Source of the DNA: Kribbibacterium absianum
GTDB taxonomy: Bacteria; Actinomycetota; Coriobacteriia; Coriobacteriales; Atopobiaceae
Length of the DNA: 64,000 nt
Direction of reading: 5' to 3'
Assembly (NCBI RefSeq): GCF_030067705.1
Contig: NZ_JASJEX010000001.1
Location: 248,001-312,000 of the forward strand
Positions 35,750 through 44,456 of this stretch are shown one piece after another (within the stretch, counting starts at the first letter, position 1; each line of letters begins with the position of its first letter). The notes beneath the pieces were generated by a model. It worked only from the letters and a program-made list of their open reading frames with translations. It had not been told where the DNA came from and searched no databases. The position numbers and the translations under genes were made by a program.

Positions 35750-37444
35750 GTGAAGCACGCTCAGACACCCGAGACCGAGGCGCGCGACGCCGAGGCGGCG
35801 GCCAAGCAGGCGCGCGGCCGACACTTCGCGCCCGACGCCGCGGCTCCGCTCACGACCGCCCAGGACGGGCCCGCCGCGGCGGATCGTCTCGCTAAGAAAG
35901 CGCACGGCTCCGTCGCAGGGTCGGTCGCCCTGGTGGCGCTCTGCGCCGTGGCCGCCGCGTTCTGTGCGCTCGTCGTGTGGGGCTCGCGAACCTTTCAGGT
36001 GTCGTTCGACGCCGTTGTGGCGACGCTCGCCGGCCCTCTGGAGGGCACCGGGTCGGGCATGCTCGAGAGTGCGCTCGCGGCCGTTGTGCCGCCCACGGTC
36101 GCAGTGGCGGTGGCCGCTGCGGCGCTCGTCTGGTGGCTCCGCCGGCGGGCCGAGAAGGCCGCCGGGACTCCGGGCCCCGCGTCCGAGCGGGCGCTCAAGC
36201 AGGCGCTCTGGACGCGCCGCGGCCTGCTCGGCGGCGCCGCGGCAGTCGTGGCCGGCTCCGCCGTGGCCGGCGACCGTCACTTCCGGGTGCTCGACTATCT
36301 CGGTGGCCAGCTGAGCGAGACGGACCTCTACCAGGCGGTCTACGTGGACCCGCGCACCGTGACCATCACGGCGCCGGAGCGGAAGAAGAACCTCCTGTGG
36401 ATCTACCTGGAGTCCATGGAGACCACCTACGCCTCCACCGAGGCCGGCGGCCGTCAGAACGTCAACTACCTGCCGAACCTCACGCGTCTGGCCGAGGAGA
36501 ACGTCTCGTTCTCGAACACCGAGAGGCTCGGCGGCTCGCGGCCCGTGAGGGGCACCACCTGGACCATCGGGTCGCTCGTCTCGTCGTCCTCGGGCGTCCC
36601 GTTCCGTTTCCCGGTGGAGAACGGCAACGAGACCTACCAGAACGTCGACGGCTTCGCGACCGGGCTCTACGCCATCGGCGACTTCCTGCGCGACCAGGGC
36701 TACACGCAGGAGTTCGCCTGCGGGTCGGACGCCTCGTTCGGCGGTCGCCGCAACTACTTCACCACTCACGGCGGCTACGACTTCTACGACCTCTACACCG
36801 CCCGCGCCAACGGCGACATCCCCGAGGACTACTACGTGTGGTGGGGCTTCGAGGACGCCCGGCTGTTCCCGATCGCGAAGAAGGAGCTCACGCGCCTGGC
36901 CGCTGCTGGCGAGCCGTTCAACTTCACGATGCTCACCGTCGACACCCACCATGTGGACGGCTACGTGTGCGACCTCTGCGGCTCCGCGTACGAGAACACC
37001 ACGGCGAACGTCGTGGCCTGCTCGGACAGACAGGTGGGCGAGTTCGTTGCGTGGGTGAAGGAGCAGCCCTGGTACGAGGACACGGTCGTCGTGATCGTGG
37101 GCGACCACCCGCGCATGGACGCGAACCTCGTGGACGGCGTGGAGTACCTGGACCGCACGGAGTACAACTGCATCCTCAACGGCCCGGCGGCGGACGCCGA
37201 CGTCCTCACCGGCCGTGAGTTCACACCGATGGACCTGTTCCCCACGGTGCTGACCGCGATGGGCTACTCCATCGACGGCGAGCGGCTCGGCATCGGCACG
37301 AACCTCTACTGCGGGGAGCCGACCCTTGCCGAGCAAATGGGCGTGCAGGCGCTGCAGGTGGAGCTCGGCAAGAGGTCCGAGTGGTTCGGCCGCACGTTCT
37401 CGCCGGAGCTCCACGAGCAGGGCGTGGCCGTGGAGGAGTCTTGA
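35750..37444 (+). CDS. LTA synthase/MdoB-type phosphoglycerol transferase family protein
   Basis: A 564-aa alkaline-phosphatase-superfamily enzyme. A charged cytosolic N-terminus of about 50 residues is followed by two or three membrane helices (53-78, 106-126, 160-178), then a large extracellular sulfatase fold. Metal and catalytic residues: Glu in IYLESMETTY, the nucleophile Thr in RPVRGTTWTIG and Asp-His in VIVGDHPRMD. This fits enzymes that transfer glycerol phosphate to envelope glycopolymers. There are fewer helices than the five of S. aureus LtaS, so it is nearer to OpgB-type proteins. GTG start with TAAGGA. A terminator directly upstream may attenuate it. Confidence 0.83.
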   Translation: MKHAQTPETEARDAEAAAKQARGRHFAPDAAAPLTTAQDGPAAADRLAKKAHGSVAGSVALVALCAVAAAFCALVVWGSRTFQVSFDAVVATLAGPLEGTGSGMLESALAAVVPPTVAVAVAAAALVWWLRRRAEKAAGTPGPASERALKQALWTRRGLLGGAAAVVAGSAVAGDRHFRVLDYLGGQLSETDLYQAVYVDPRTVTITAPERKKNLLWIYLESMETTYASTEAGGRQNVNYLPNLTRLAEENVSFSNTERLGGSRPVRGTTWTIGSLVSSSSGVPFRFPVENGNETYQNVDGFATGLYAIGDFLRDQGYTQEFACGSDASFGGRRNYFTTHGGYDFYDLYTARANGDIPEDYYVWWGFEDARLFPIAKKELTRLAAAGEPFNFTMLTVDTHHVDGYVCDLCGSAYENTTANVVACSDRQVGEFVAWVKEQPWYEDTVVVIVGDHPRMDANLVDGVEYLDRTEYNCILNGPAADADVLTGREFTPMDLFPTVLTAMGYSIDGERLGIGTNLYCGEPTLAEQMGVQALQVELGKRSEWFGRTFSPELHEQGVAVEES

Positions 37445-37543
37445 GTTTTCCTGCCACTGGCATAAAACAACAGCGCGATTGAGAGTTTTCTGCTCAGACG
37501 GGGCCTACCATGCAAAAGAAGGGGACTCAACGCAGGGGGCGCC

Positions 37544-37759
37544 ATGGCCGAGCATTTCATCCTGATCCAGGAGCGCAAGGAGGAGCTGACCGTGCGGCCG
37601 GCACGGGACTGCCGCACGCCATGGACCGTGCGGGGGTCGGGCATGGAGCTGCGCTTCTGCGAGAAGGCGGAGGCACTCGACGCCCTCGCGTTCCTCGAAG
37701 GGCGCTTCCCCGACGACTCCTGGGCGCTGGAAGGGGACGGCAGCTTCACCCTTGTGTGA
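37544..37759 (+). CDS. Small hypothetical protein
   Basis: A 71-aa soluble, acidic-basic mixed protein ending DDSWALEGDGSFTLV. ATG after GCAGGGGGC. Its stop overlaps the start of a short hairpin between it and the convergent LOG gene. No family recognised; real-gene status rests on codon pattern and the ribosome site. Confidence 0.5.
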   Translation: MAEHFILIQERKEELTVRPARDCRTPWTVRGSGMELRFCEKAEALDALAFLEGRFPDDSWALEGDGSFTLV

Positions 37760-37783
37760 GAGGAGCGCCCGGCCGTCCCCCTT

Positions 37784-38338
37784 TCACAGAGGGAGCGCCT
37801 CCAGCCCTGCGAGCTCTGCGGTGAGTTCCGCCACCGTCCTAGGGAAGCGGAACTTGGCCAGCTCCGCTTCGGAGAGGAACCGCTTCTCCACCATCGAGTC
37901 CAGCAGCTGGACAAAGGGGTCGTAGAACCCGTCCACATTGAGCAGGAAGCAGCGGTCCCGCACGTCCAGCTCCAGGTGCACGCGCACCATGACCTCGGTG
38001 ATCTCTTCCATCGTGCCCACGCCGCCGGGCAGCGCCACGAAGGCGTCGCCCAGCTCGATCATCTTTGCCTTGCGCTCGGACATCGTCTGGACGTCGTAGA
38101 GGCGCGTGAGGTCCATCTGCGCCACGCCCTGCTCGATGAAGAAGTGCGGCTCGACGCCGTAGACCTCGCCGCCGGCCGCGAGGCAGGCGCGCGCCACCAG
38201 TCCCATGCAGCCCACGGAGCTGCCGCCGTACACGAGCCTGTTGCCGGACGCGCCGATCCAGGTCCCGAGCGCCGTCGCGGCCTCGGCGAAGGCCGGGTCG
38301 GTGCCGTAGTTGGACCCGCAGTACACGACCACGTTCAT
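37784..38338 (-). CDS. LOG family protein (TIGR00730, cytokinin riboside 5'-monophosphate phosphoribohydrolase-like)
   Basis: A 184-aa Rossmann-fold protein. It begins VVVYCGSNYG and has PGGVGTMEEITE (about residue 99-110), the LOG nucleotide-binding and catalytic motif. Family members hydrolyse AMP-type nucleotides to ribose 5-phosphate and a base; many were misnamed lysine decarboxylases. ATG with GGAGG upstream. A single-gene unit. Confidence 0.88.
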   Translation of the reverse strand: MNVVVYCGSNYGTDPAFAEAATALGTWIGASGNRLVYGGSSVGCMGLVARACLAAGGEVYGVEPHFFIEQGVAQMDLTRLYDVQTMSERKAKMIELGDAFVALPGGVGTMEEITEVMVRVHLELDVRDRCFLLNVDGFYDPFVQLLDSMVEKRFLSEAELAKFRFPRTVAELTAELAGLEALPL

Positions 38339-38417
38339 GGCGCCTCCTCGTGACAGGACAGCGCCGCAGGGCGCGGTCATCTCGTGCCGGTAACGTAAGG
38401 CAGGATAACCCGTCCCG

Positions 38418-39455
38418 CTAGATCTTGAGCATCTCCGTCGCCGTGCTCTCGTACCAGGCCTCGCAGTTGGGCGGGCAGTACTTTTTGGCCGCCGCGGGCG
38501 TGATGGTGTAGCCGTACCCGCGCGCGAGCCCCTGCACGTGCTCGCGAATCGCCGTGTCCCAGTCCGGCCAGCTCACGTCGCCCCAGCCCCAGGCGTTGTG
38601 CGGCAAGAAGCAGTGTGCGCCCTTGGTGCTCTCCGTGTTCGAGATGGCGGGGCTCCAGCGGGGGTCCACGCCGTTGTCCCAAGCGGCCTCCGCAAAGGTG
38701 CCGCCGTGCCCGGCGAGCGGAGAGCCGGCCAGATACGCGTCGATGCGCGGGGCCCACACCGCAACGAAGTCCTCCCGGGACAGCGTCCAATCCACGGCGG
38801 GCAACTCCACGTACGTGACGTTCATGTTGGCGGCCGACCCTGCAGCCGCCTCGGCGGCGTTCTCCTCCCGGGCCTTCTGTTGCGCCTCGTCACGGAGCCG
38901 CTCCGCCTCGTCGCGGGCCGCCTCGGCTGCCTCCTTGGCCTGCTCGGCGGCGTCGGCCTTCCTCTGCACGGCGACCTCGGCTGCGTCGAGCGTGGCCTGC
39001 GCCGCCTCAAGCTGGGTCTCGGCCTCGGTCAGGCGCTCGAGCTCCGAGGCGGTGCGCTCCTCGAGGGAGTTCAGCGCCGCCACCGTGGCAATGAAGTCGT
39101 TGAAGTCCTCCGCAGAGACGATGAGGTCCACAAGCCCCACGTTGGCGCTCCGCAGCCGGTAGATGGCGCGGAGCGCGGCCGCTGCCTTGGTCTTCTGTGT
39201 GGCAAGCTCCTCGGACGCGGCATCGAGACGGGCCTGGCCGTCCTCTGCCTCCTGCGTTGCCGCGTCAAGTTCGGCCGTCGCATCCTCCCAGGCGGCCTGT
39301 GCCTCGCTGTAGGCCTCGGCGCTCTCCTCGAGCCTCTGCTGAGCGGCCGTGACCGCGAACTGCGTCTCATACGTCACGGCGCGTGCAGGAGCGGGCGCTG
39401 CCAGTGCGAGGGCGGCGGCGATGCCGGCGGCTGCGATTCCTTGGTGCGCTCTCAT
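38418..39455 (-). CDS. Secreted coiled-coil cell-wall hydrolase-like protein
   Basis: A 345-aa exported protein. Residues 1-26 form a signal peptide ending APARA. Residues about 30-215 are a long coiled coil (QRLEESAEAYSEAQAAWEDA; QKTKAAAALRAIYR), the arrangement of PcsB/CwlO-type hydrolases that are activated through FtsEX. The C-terminal 110 residues carry a lysozyme-like or glucosaminidase-like module with EAAWDNGVDPRWSPAISNTE, where the last Glu would be catalytic, and NAWGWGDVSW. It probably cleaves peptidoglycan during division or growth. ATG with GAGGAG upstream. Confidence 0.78.
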   Translation of the reverse strand: MRAHQGIAAAGIAAALALAAPAPARAVTYETQFAVTAAQQRLEESAEAYSEAQAAWEDATAELDAATQEAEDGQARLDAASEELATQKTKAAAALRAIYRLRSANVGLVDLIVSAEDFNDFIATVAALNSLEERTASELERLTEAETQLEAAQATLDAAEVAVQRKADAAEQAKEAAEAARDEAERLRDEAQQKAREENAAEAAAGSAANMNVTYVELPAVDWTLSREDFVAVWAPRIDAYLAGSPLAGHGGTFAEAAWDNGVDPRWSPAISNTESTKGAHCFLPHNAWGWGDVSWPDWDTAIREHVQGLARGYGYTITPAAAKKYCPPNCEAWYESTATEMLKI

Positions 39456-39867
39456 GGCTCTCCTCGGCTCGGGTCCGGTGACGGCCGTCAGGGCGGGGAG
39501 CGGTAAGGGAGCGATCGATGCCCAACGACAAACGAAGTCCGCCCAGCCTACGTGAAACCGCACGTGGACGCAAAGGTATTCAGCGAACCTGCAGAGAGTG
39601 TTCGACCCGCGTTCGGTGCAAGAAATCATAGATGCAATGAGATGTGAGAGAACACCCCGTTGGATGCAGGTTCCTTTGGTTTTATCCTGCGTCCAAACGA
39701 TATAAAGGGACTGTGAACATCCTCCCCGTAGGTGATTGACGAATGCCCCGATTCGGGCATACTGTCCCGAGTCCAATGCAGCATCTGGTCTGCGAACGCA
39801 ATCAACGTGTCGGTGAACGGTAGGAGTGCACAGACCGTCGACGCGGGATCAGGAAAGGAAGGCGTCC
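39456..39867. other. Divergent promoter region, 412 bases
   Basis: Between the divergent wall-hydrolase and flavodoxin genes. It is visibly less GC-rich than its surroundings. It contains a GGATGCAGG/CCTGCGTCC inverted repeat at about 39661-39695 and an AT-rich CGATATAAAGG at 39707 that may be a -10 region. No gene seen. Confidence 0.5.
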
Positions 39868-40323
39868 ATGGGCGCAGTGGCAGTGGTCTATTGGAGCGGC
39901 AAGGGCAACACCGAGAAGATGGCCCGTCTCATCGCGCGCGGAGCGGGCAACGCCGGCGCGACCGTCGCGATCTTCGAGGCTCAGGACTTCCACGCCTCCA
40001 TGCTCGACAAGTACGATGCGGTGGCCCTCGGCTGCCCCGCGATGGGCGTCGAGCAGCTGGAGAAGACCACCTTCGAGCCGCTCATGAAGTCCCTGGACGA
40101 GCATGTCGCCGGCCGTGGCGTGGCCGTGTTCGGCTCGTTCGGGTTCGGCGTGGGCGAGTGGATCGACACCTGGGAGCAGCGCATGCTGGCCGACGGCGCG
40201 AACCTCGTGGCCACGCTCAAGGTGAACGGCGAGCCGGAGGGCAGCCAGGAGGACCGCTGCGTCGCGCTCGGCGAGCAGCTGGCGCGCGTGGCCGAGCAGG
40301 AGGGCCTCCGCGAGGCCGTCTAG
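39868..40323 (+). CDS. Flavodoxin
   Basis: A 151-aa short-chain flavodoxin, a soluble FMN electron carrier. The phosphate loop is WSGKGNTEKMA (residues 9-19), with Lys where most flavodoxins have Thr (GTGNTE). GCPAMGVEQLEKT (about 55) and FGSFGFGVGEWIDTWEQR (about 90-107) form the flavin-stacking loops. ATG with AGGAAAGGAAG upstream. It probably serves the low-potential Fe-S flavoenzymes seen elsewhere in the window. Confidence 0.9.
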   Translation: MGAVAVVYWSGKGNTEKMARLIARGAGNAGATVAIFEAQDFHASMLDKYDAVALGCPAMGVEQLEKTTFEPLMKSLDEHVAGRGVAVFGSFGFGVGEWIDTWEQRMLADGANLVATLKVNGEPEGSQEDRCVALGEQLARVAEQEGLREAV

Positions 40324-40376
40324 CCCGTGCGGCCGAGGACGGCATGCGCCGTCCGTTTGATGAACCATCGCTGGTG

Positions 40377-40408
40377 GGGCGCGGGGCTCAAGGGCTCCGC
40401 GCCCGTTT
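40377..40408 (+). terminator. Terminator after flavodoxin
   Basis: GGGCGCGG pairs with CCGCGCCC, extended by GGCTC/GGGCT, and is followed by GTTTCT. It lies just beyond the stop of the converging lipase gene. Confidence 0.6.
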
Positions 40409-40409
40409 C

Positions 40410-41768
40410 TCAACGGAGCGGCTCCCCAGGGGGCAGGAACGTCAGGCCGTCCGTCCGGAGTGTCTGCAACCAGCTCAGGTACACGCTCTCGTAGTGGCTC
40501 GCGAAGAGTTGCGCCGGGTTTGCCAGGGTGAGCAGCCGAGCGCCGAAGTACAGCTTGTTCACAGGGCTCGACCACGCCCGGCGCGTGGGGATCCTCTCGT
40601 CCAGGGACGCCACGAACCGGTTCACGGTCTCCCGATCGCTCGGGCGGTAGGGCACGGGCACTCCGATCGTCAGCTCGAAGTACGAGGCCATCGCGCGGAA
40701 CCGGGCGTCGAAGCCCTCGTCTCCGTAACCGGGCAGCAGGACGTCGCGCCCGTACCGGCGGTAGCCCCACTTGAAGAGCGGCAGCCGCGGCACGGGGTCG
40801 TTGGGGTTGCAGAGGTTGAAGATGCCGCGGAACGCCGGACCCTGTGCGTCCGGCCTGCTCGTCACGGTGGGCGCGGCGACGGTGTAGCAGTACACGTTCT
40901 CCCGCCGGCACACCGAGAAGGGCGACCTCGCGAGGCGCACCACGTGGCCGGCCACGTAGTTTGCGATGGACCCTCCCCGCGAGTGGCCGCAGAGCACGAG
41001 CTTCACGTCTCGGTCGCGGAGACCCGTGGCGTAGTCCACGAGGTCGCGGAGGATCTCCCTGGCCGCCCGCTCGAACCCGGTGTGGTCCACGCCCTCGAGG
41101 GTCCACAGGTCGGCCTCGGTCTGTTCGGCTCTCTCCTCCGCCAGGTCGGCCGGCAGCTTCACGTTGCTGATCCACTCGCTGCCATAGGACCCGCGCACGG
41201 CGACGAGCAGGACCGTCGTGGGCCGCTCGCCCGGCCGCGGCGCGAGGTCCTTGCGCGCCATCGCATAGGCGGCCACGTCAACGGTGTCCGTGAGGGCGCC
41301 GAGCACCTCGTCCACAGGCCGGCTCCGGTACTGGTAGGAGTGGGTGCGACAGTCCGTGAAACCGAGCGCCGCGAGCGCGTTCTCCATGTCCGCCGGGTCG
41401 CCGCCGCGGCTCTTGAAGTGGTAGGACTCGCTCACGGCGACGAACGCGAGCGCGGCGCACGCCCGCGCCAGGTCCGGGTTGTAGACTCTCGGGTCCTGGA
41501 AGAACCAGTCGTCGTCCCAGGGCACGTCCACGCGGATGCGACCGGTGCCGGGCGCGAGCAGGCTGAACAGGCCGATCTGCGCTGAGAACGGCCCCCGTTG
41601 CCGTGCTCGGTCCGGTGCGTCCGGCAGCACGGGCAACGGGATCGTGCCGACGCCGTCGCGCTGTTGCCGCAGCCGCCGGAGCAGCGTGCCGGCGCCCCAC
41701 GTGCCCGCGACGACGATGGCCGCCGCTGCGACGGCGCCCGCGACCCTTTTCGCGGCTGGCTTTCCCAT
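40410..41768 (-). CDS. Lipase class 3/Mbeg1-like alpha/beta hydrolase, membrane-anchored
   Basis: A 452-aa protein. An N-terminal helix (GAVAAAAIVVAGTWGAGTLL, about residues 11-30) anchors or exports it. The hydrolase domain has LVAVRGSYGSEW (oxyanion region) and LVLCGHSRGGSIANYVAGHV with nucleophile Ser in GHSRGG. NPNDPVPRLP likely holds the catalytic Asp and SHYESVYLSWL the His. The pattern matches lipase class 3 and the Mbeg1-like family. Start MGKPAAKR at 41768 after GGAGG. Probably a cell-surface lipase or esterase of unknown substrate. Confidence 0.8.
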   Translation of the reverse strand: MGKPAAKRVAGAVAAAAIVVAGTWGAGTLLRRLRQQRDGVGTIPLPVLPDAPDRARQRGPFSAQIGLFSLLAPGTGRIRVDVPWDDDWFFQDPRVYNPDLARACAALAFVAVSESYHFKSRGGDPADMENALAALGFTDCRTHSYQYRSRPVDEVLGALTDTVDVAAYAMARKDLAPRPGERPTTVLLVAVRGSYGSEWISNVKLPADLAEERAEQTEADLWTLEGVDHTGFERAAREILRDLVDYATGLRDRDVKLVLCGHSRGGSIANYVAGHVVRLARSPFSVCRRENVYCYTVAAPTVTSRPDAQGPAFRGIFNLCNPNDPVPRLPLFKWGYRRYGRDVLLPGYGDEGFDARFRAMASYFELTIGVPVPYRPSDRETVNRFVASLDERIPTRRAWSSPVNKLYFGARLLTLANPAQLFASHYESVYLSWLQTLRTDGLTFLPPGEPLR

Positions 41769-42005
41769 TGGACCCTCCTTGAGACGCGGGTCGCCCCCGA
41801 CGTCTTCGGCGTCGGCCCGGATGCCGGGGCCGTCAGCGTGCCCGGCCTCGGCTTCTCACGCACGTACCCAAATCAGCGGATTTGACGAGACTGGCGCCGA
41901 CCCGCTTACGCACCGGTCGGACGGGTACCAAGGGAGCGGAACCAAAGCGTCCCCACGCTGTTTTTCTCGGGCGCCTTCCAGATAAGCAACCTTAAGGAGC
42001 ACGAC

Positions 42006-43031
42006 ATGCGCATCAAGAACGCCAAGATCTACCAGCCCGACGGCACCTTCAAGGAGACCGACCTGGTAACCGATGGCGAGTACATCAAGAGCGACGCCAA
42101 GGCCGACCACGAGATCGTCGACGGCTTCGAGCTCTTCGCCATCCCGGCCCTGATCGATGTGCACGTCTCCCAGTGCGGCGAGCTCCACTTTGACGAGGGC
42201 GGCAACTTCGCCATCGACAAGATCAGCGACCTCGAGGCGCAGAACGGCGTCCTGACCTGGTACGGCGTCACCAAGCTTCCTGCGGCCCACGCCGAGAAGG
42301 CCGCCCGCTTCATGGACACCTGGAACACCGAGACCGCGCCCCTGCACCCGGAGTGCGCGGACCTTGCCGGCCTTGTCCTCGAGCGCCCGATCGCGCACAT
42401 CCAGGACGCCAAGCCCTCTGACGAGTCCTGGAAGGACCTCGCCTACGACGACGCCGACGAGTTCGCGAAGATCGAGGCCGACACCAAGAAGGCGTTCAAG
42501 CTGATCGAGGTCGACGCCGCGCAGCCGGGCGCCGACAAGTACATCTCGCTGGTCTCCAAGGAGGCCCAGGTGGCCATCGTCGACACCGACCCCTCCTTTG
42601 CCGACGCCGAGAAGGCCTTCAAGGCGGGCGTCGTCATGGCCCAGCGCTACTGGGGCAAGGAGTGCGTCCTCGACCCGAAGCGCCCGACCGTGCTCCAGGC
42701 CGTGCTGCAGAACGACGGGAAGTTCCTGCAGCTTCTCGTGGGCGAGGACAACGTGGACAAGCGCAACGTGACCTCCACCTTCGCGGAGTTCCAGGACAAG
42801 ATCGTGCTGTCCAGCTCCGACGGCAACCTGTACGACGCGATGAAGCGCCTGATCGAGCTGGGCGTGCCCGCGGCCGACGCGATCAACGCCTGCACCGTCA
42901 CCCCGGCCCTCGCGCTCAAGGTGGCCGACAAGATGGGCACCCTCGAGGACGGCAAGCTGGCCAACATCCTGCTCGTGGACAAGGACTTCCACATCCGTCA
43001 CGTGATCCATCGCGGCAAGATGGTCATCTAA
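42006..43031 (+). CDS. Degenerate amidohydrolase, NagA-like
   Basis: A 341-aa protein of the amidohydrolase superfamily, closest to N-acetylglucosamine-6-phosphate deacetylase. LIDVHVSQCGELHFDE (about 50-65) parallels the NagA segment FIDVQLNGCGGVQFND. GLVLERP replaces GLHLEGP: Glu retained, Gly to Arg. The two metal-binding His motifs are lost: GHSNAT is replaced by VDTDPS and THLYNAM by AQRYWG. The C-terminal GTLEDGKLANILLVDKDFHI is family-typical. It probably no longer deacetylates by the NagA mechanism; it may bind sugar phosphates or have another role. ATG with TAAGGAG upstream. Confidence 0.75.
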   Translation: MRIKNAKIYQPDGTFKETDLVTDGEYIKSDAKADHEIVDGFELFAIPALIDVHVSQCGELHFDEGGNFAIDKISDLEAQNGVLTWYGVTKLPAAHAEKAARFMDTWNTETAPLHPECADLAGLVLERPIAHIQDAKPSDESWKDLAYDDADEFAKIEADTKKAFKLIEVDAAQPGADKYISLVSKEAQVAIVDTDPSFADAEKAFKAGVVMAQRYWGKECVLDPKRPTVLQAVLQNDGKFLQLLVGEDNVDKRNVTSTFAEFQDKIVLSSSDGNLYDAMKRLIELGVPAADAINACTVTPALALKVADKMGTLEDGKLANILLVDKDFHIRHVIHRGKMVI

Positions 43032-43051
43032 TCGGGCCTCACATAAACTGA

Positions 43052-43091
43052 GAAATGGGTCACCGTCCGTCGGGCGGTGACCCATTTCTTT
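43052..43091 (+). terminator. Terminator after the NagA-like gene
   Basis: GAAATGGGTCACCG pairs perfectly with CGGTGACCCATTTC around a nine-base loop, then TTTG. It resembles the second hairpin of composite elements A3 and A4 (TGAGTCA...TGACTCA) in layout but not in sequence. Confidence 0.85.
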
Positions 43092-43255
43092 GTTGATTGC
43101 CAGACAGGCAGAGGGTTGTCGATCTGTCAGCTTGAAAGCAAGTCGGCGCACGAGCTGTGCTGTCCGGCAAAAGCAACCCTGCTACCAGCTGTTTCCCTTC
43201 CTCGTGGGCACCAACCTAATACAAAGGGACACGCCCCTGCGACAGAGGAGGCGAC

Positions 43256-44014
43256 ATGCGCTGGACAGGGCAGGTTACTCGGCGGGAGACCCGGCGGACC
43301 ATGGCGCCGCGCGACGACCTGGCGACGTTCGCCGGCCATTCGCCGGCGCTCTTCTCCGAGCGGCATCCGGCGCTGACGCTCGGCGCCAAGGCCGTGCTGC
43401 TCGTCATGGCCGGGGTCATCGTGGGCGCGGTTGTGGTCGCCCTCGAGAAGAACCCCATGTTCAATTACCGGACGATGTTCTACCTGAGCTTCCCGTCCGG
43501 CTCGCTCGGCATCTGGGTCCTCGCCACCGTCGTGATCGCCTGTGCGTCGCGCACGCCGCGCGGGGCGCTCGTGGGCACGCTCTGCTTCCTGGGCGCCGTG
43601 CTGCTCTCGTACTTCGCGATCCGGTACGCGAACTACATGGCGGACCGTTACCGCGTGATCCAATCGATGACCGAGACGCTCGACGGCCGCTACAGCGCCT
43701 TCACCATCGCGGACTTCTGGACCGCCGACAAGCTCGCCGCGTTCAACCTCGCCGTGGTGGCGGTGGTCCTCGCGGGCGTCGACGCGTGGGGGCTCAAGAG
43801 GTTCCAAGGCCGTTCGGGCTGGTACTGGCTGTTCGCCGCCGCGCCGTTGTTCCTGATCGTCTTCGAGGCCTGGGCGTACTTCGTGCCGATGGCGCTCTAC
43901 GCCGGCATCAATTTCGCGCCGGCCATCGTGGACACGGTGGGCGCCCTCGTGATCGCGGCGCTCGTCGTGCGCGGGCGCTGGACGGGTCTGGAGACGGCCG
44001 TCGCCAAGGCCTGA
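43256..44014 (+). CDS. Hypothetical membrane protein
   Basis: A 252-aa protein with about six hydrophobic segments, the first at residues 45-62 (AVLLVMAGVIVGAVVVAL). The sequence SGSLGIWVLATVVIACASRT and later WYWLFAAAPLFLIVFEAWAY resemble DUF6518-like proteins, only weakly. ATG with GAGGAGG upstream. It is convergent with the acylphosphatase gene; no partner nearby explains its function. Confidence 0.65.
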   Translation: MRWTGQVTRRETRRTMAPRDDLATFAGHSPALFSERHPALTLGAKAVLLVMAGVIVGAVVVALEKNPMFNYRTMFYLSFPSGSLGIWVLATVVIACASRTPRGALVGTLCFLGAVLLSYFAIRYANYMADRYRVIQSMTETLDGRYSAFTIADFWTADKLAAFNLAVVAVVLAGVDAWGLKRFQGRSGWYWLFAAAPLFLIVFEAWAYFVPMALYAGINFAPAIVDTVGALVIAALVVRGRWTGLETAVAKA

Positions 44015-44019
44015 CGTGC

Positions 44020-44340
44020 TCAGTAGCGCACGCGGAAGGACGTCTCCTGCGTGTCCACCGGCTCGCTCTCCAGGTCCTCGACCCAGAACTTGATGCTCGG
44101 GAGCCTCCGGTACGCGTTCGGCATCGCGCTCAGGAACCGCGCGACCTGCTCGGCGGGCCCCTGGACCTCCATCTCCACGGTGCCGTCCGGCTCGTTGCGC
44201 GCCCAGCCGGTGAGGCCAAGCCGGTTCGCGAGGTCCTGTGCGGTGTAGCGGAAGCCCACTCCCTGGCATCGGCCGCCCCACCGGATCTTGCGCCGAATCT
44301 GCTGGTCGCGGGTCGGTCCCACGGCGCCTCCAGCTTTCAT
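44020..44340 (-). CDS. acyP: Acylphosphatase
   Basis: A 106-aa small enzyme hydrolysing acyl phosphates. GRCQGVGFRYTA (about residues 31-42) carries the phosphate-binding loop and catalytic Arg. GWARNEPDGTVEMEVQG contains the catalytic Asn. The ATG at 44340 is chosen for the GGGGGA nine bases upstream; the extra 25 N-terminal residues are short of any known domain. Monocistronic. Confidence 0.87.
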   Translation of the reverse strand: MKAGGAVGPTRDQQIRRKIRWGGRCQGVGFRYTAQDLANRLGLTGWARNEPDGTVEMEVQGPAEQVARFLSAMPNAYRRLPSIKFWVEDLESEPVDTQETSFRVRY

Positions 44341-44456
44341 GACAATCCCCCTCACAATCGCCACAAGATTCCTTCAGAATACTCACTCGCCAACCATTGG
44401 CCACAGACAACCGAGGGCGCCCCCGCACCATCCGCGCCCGGCTGCGGAGGGTGCCC

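Noticed and set aside
44397-44456. Longer N-terminus of the ABC ATPase
   Set aside because: The added 20 residues precede the first conserved strand, and the ATG at 44457 has GGAGGG upstream.
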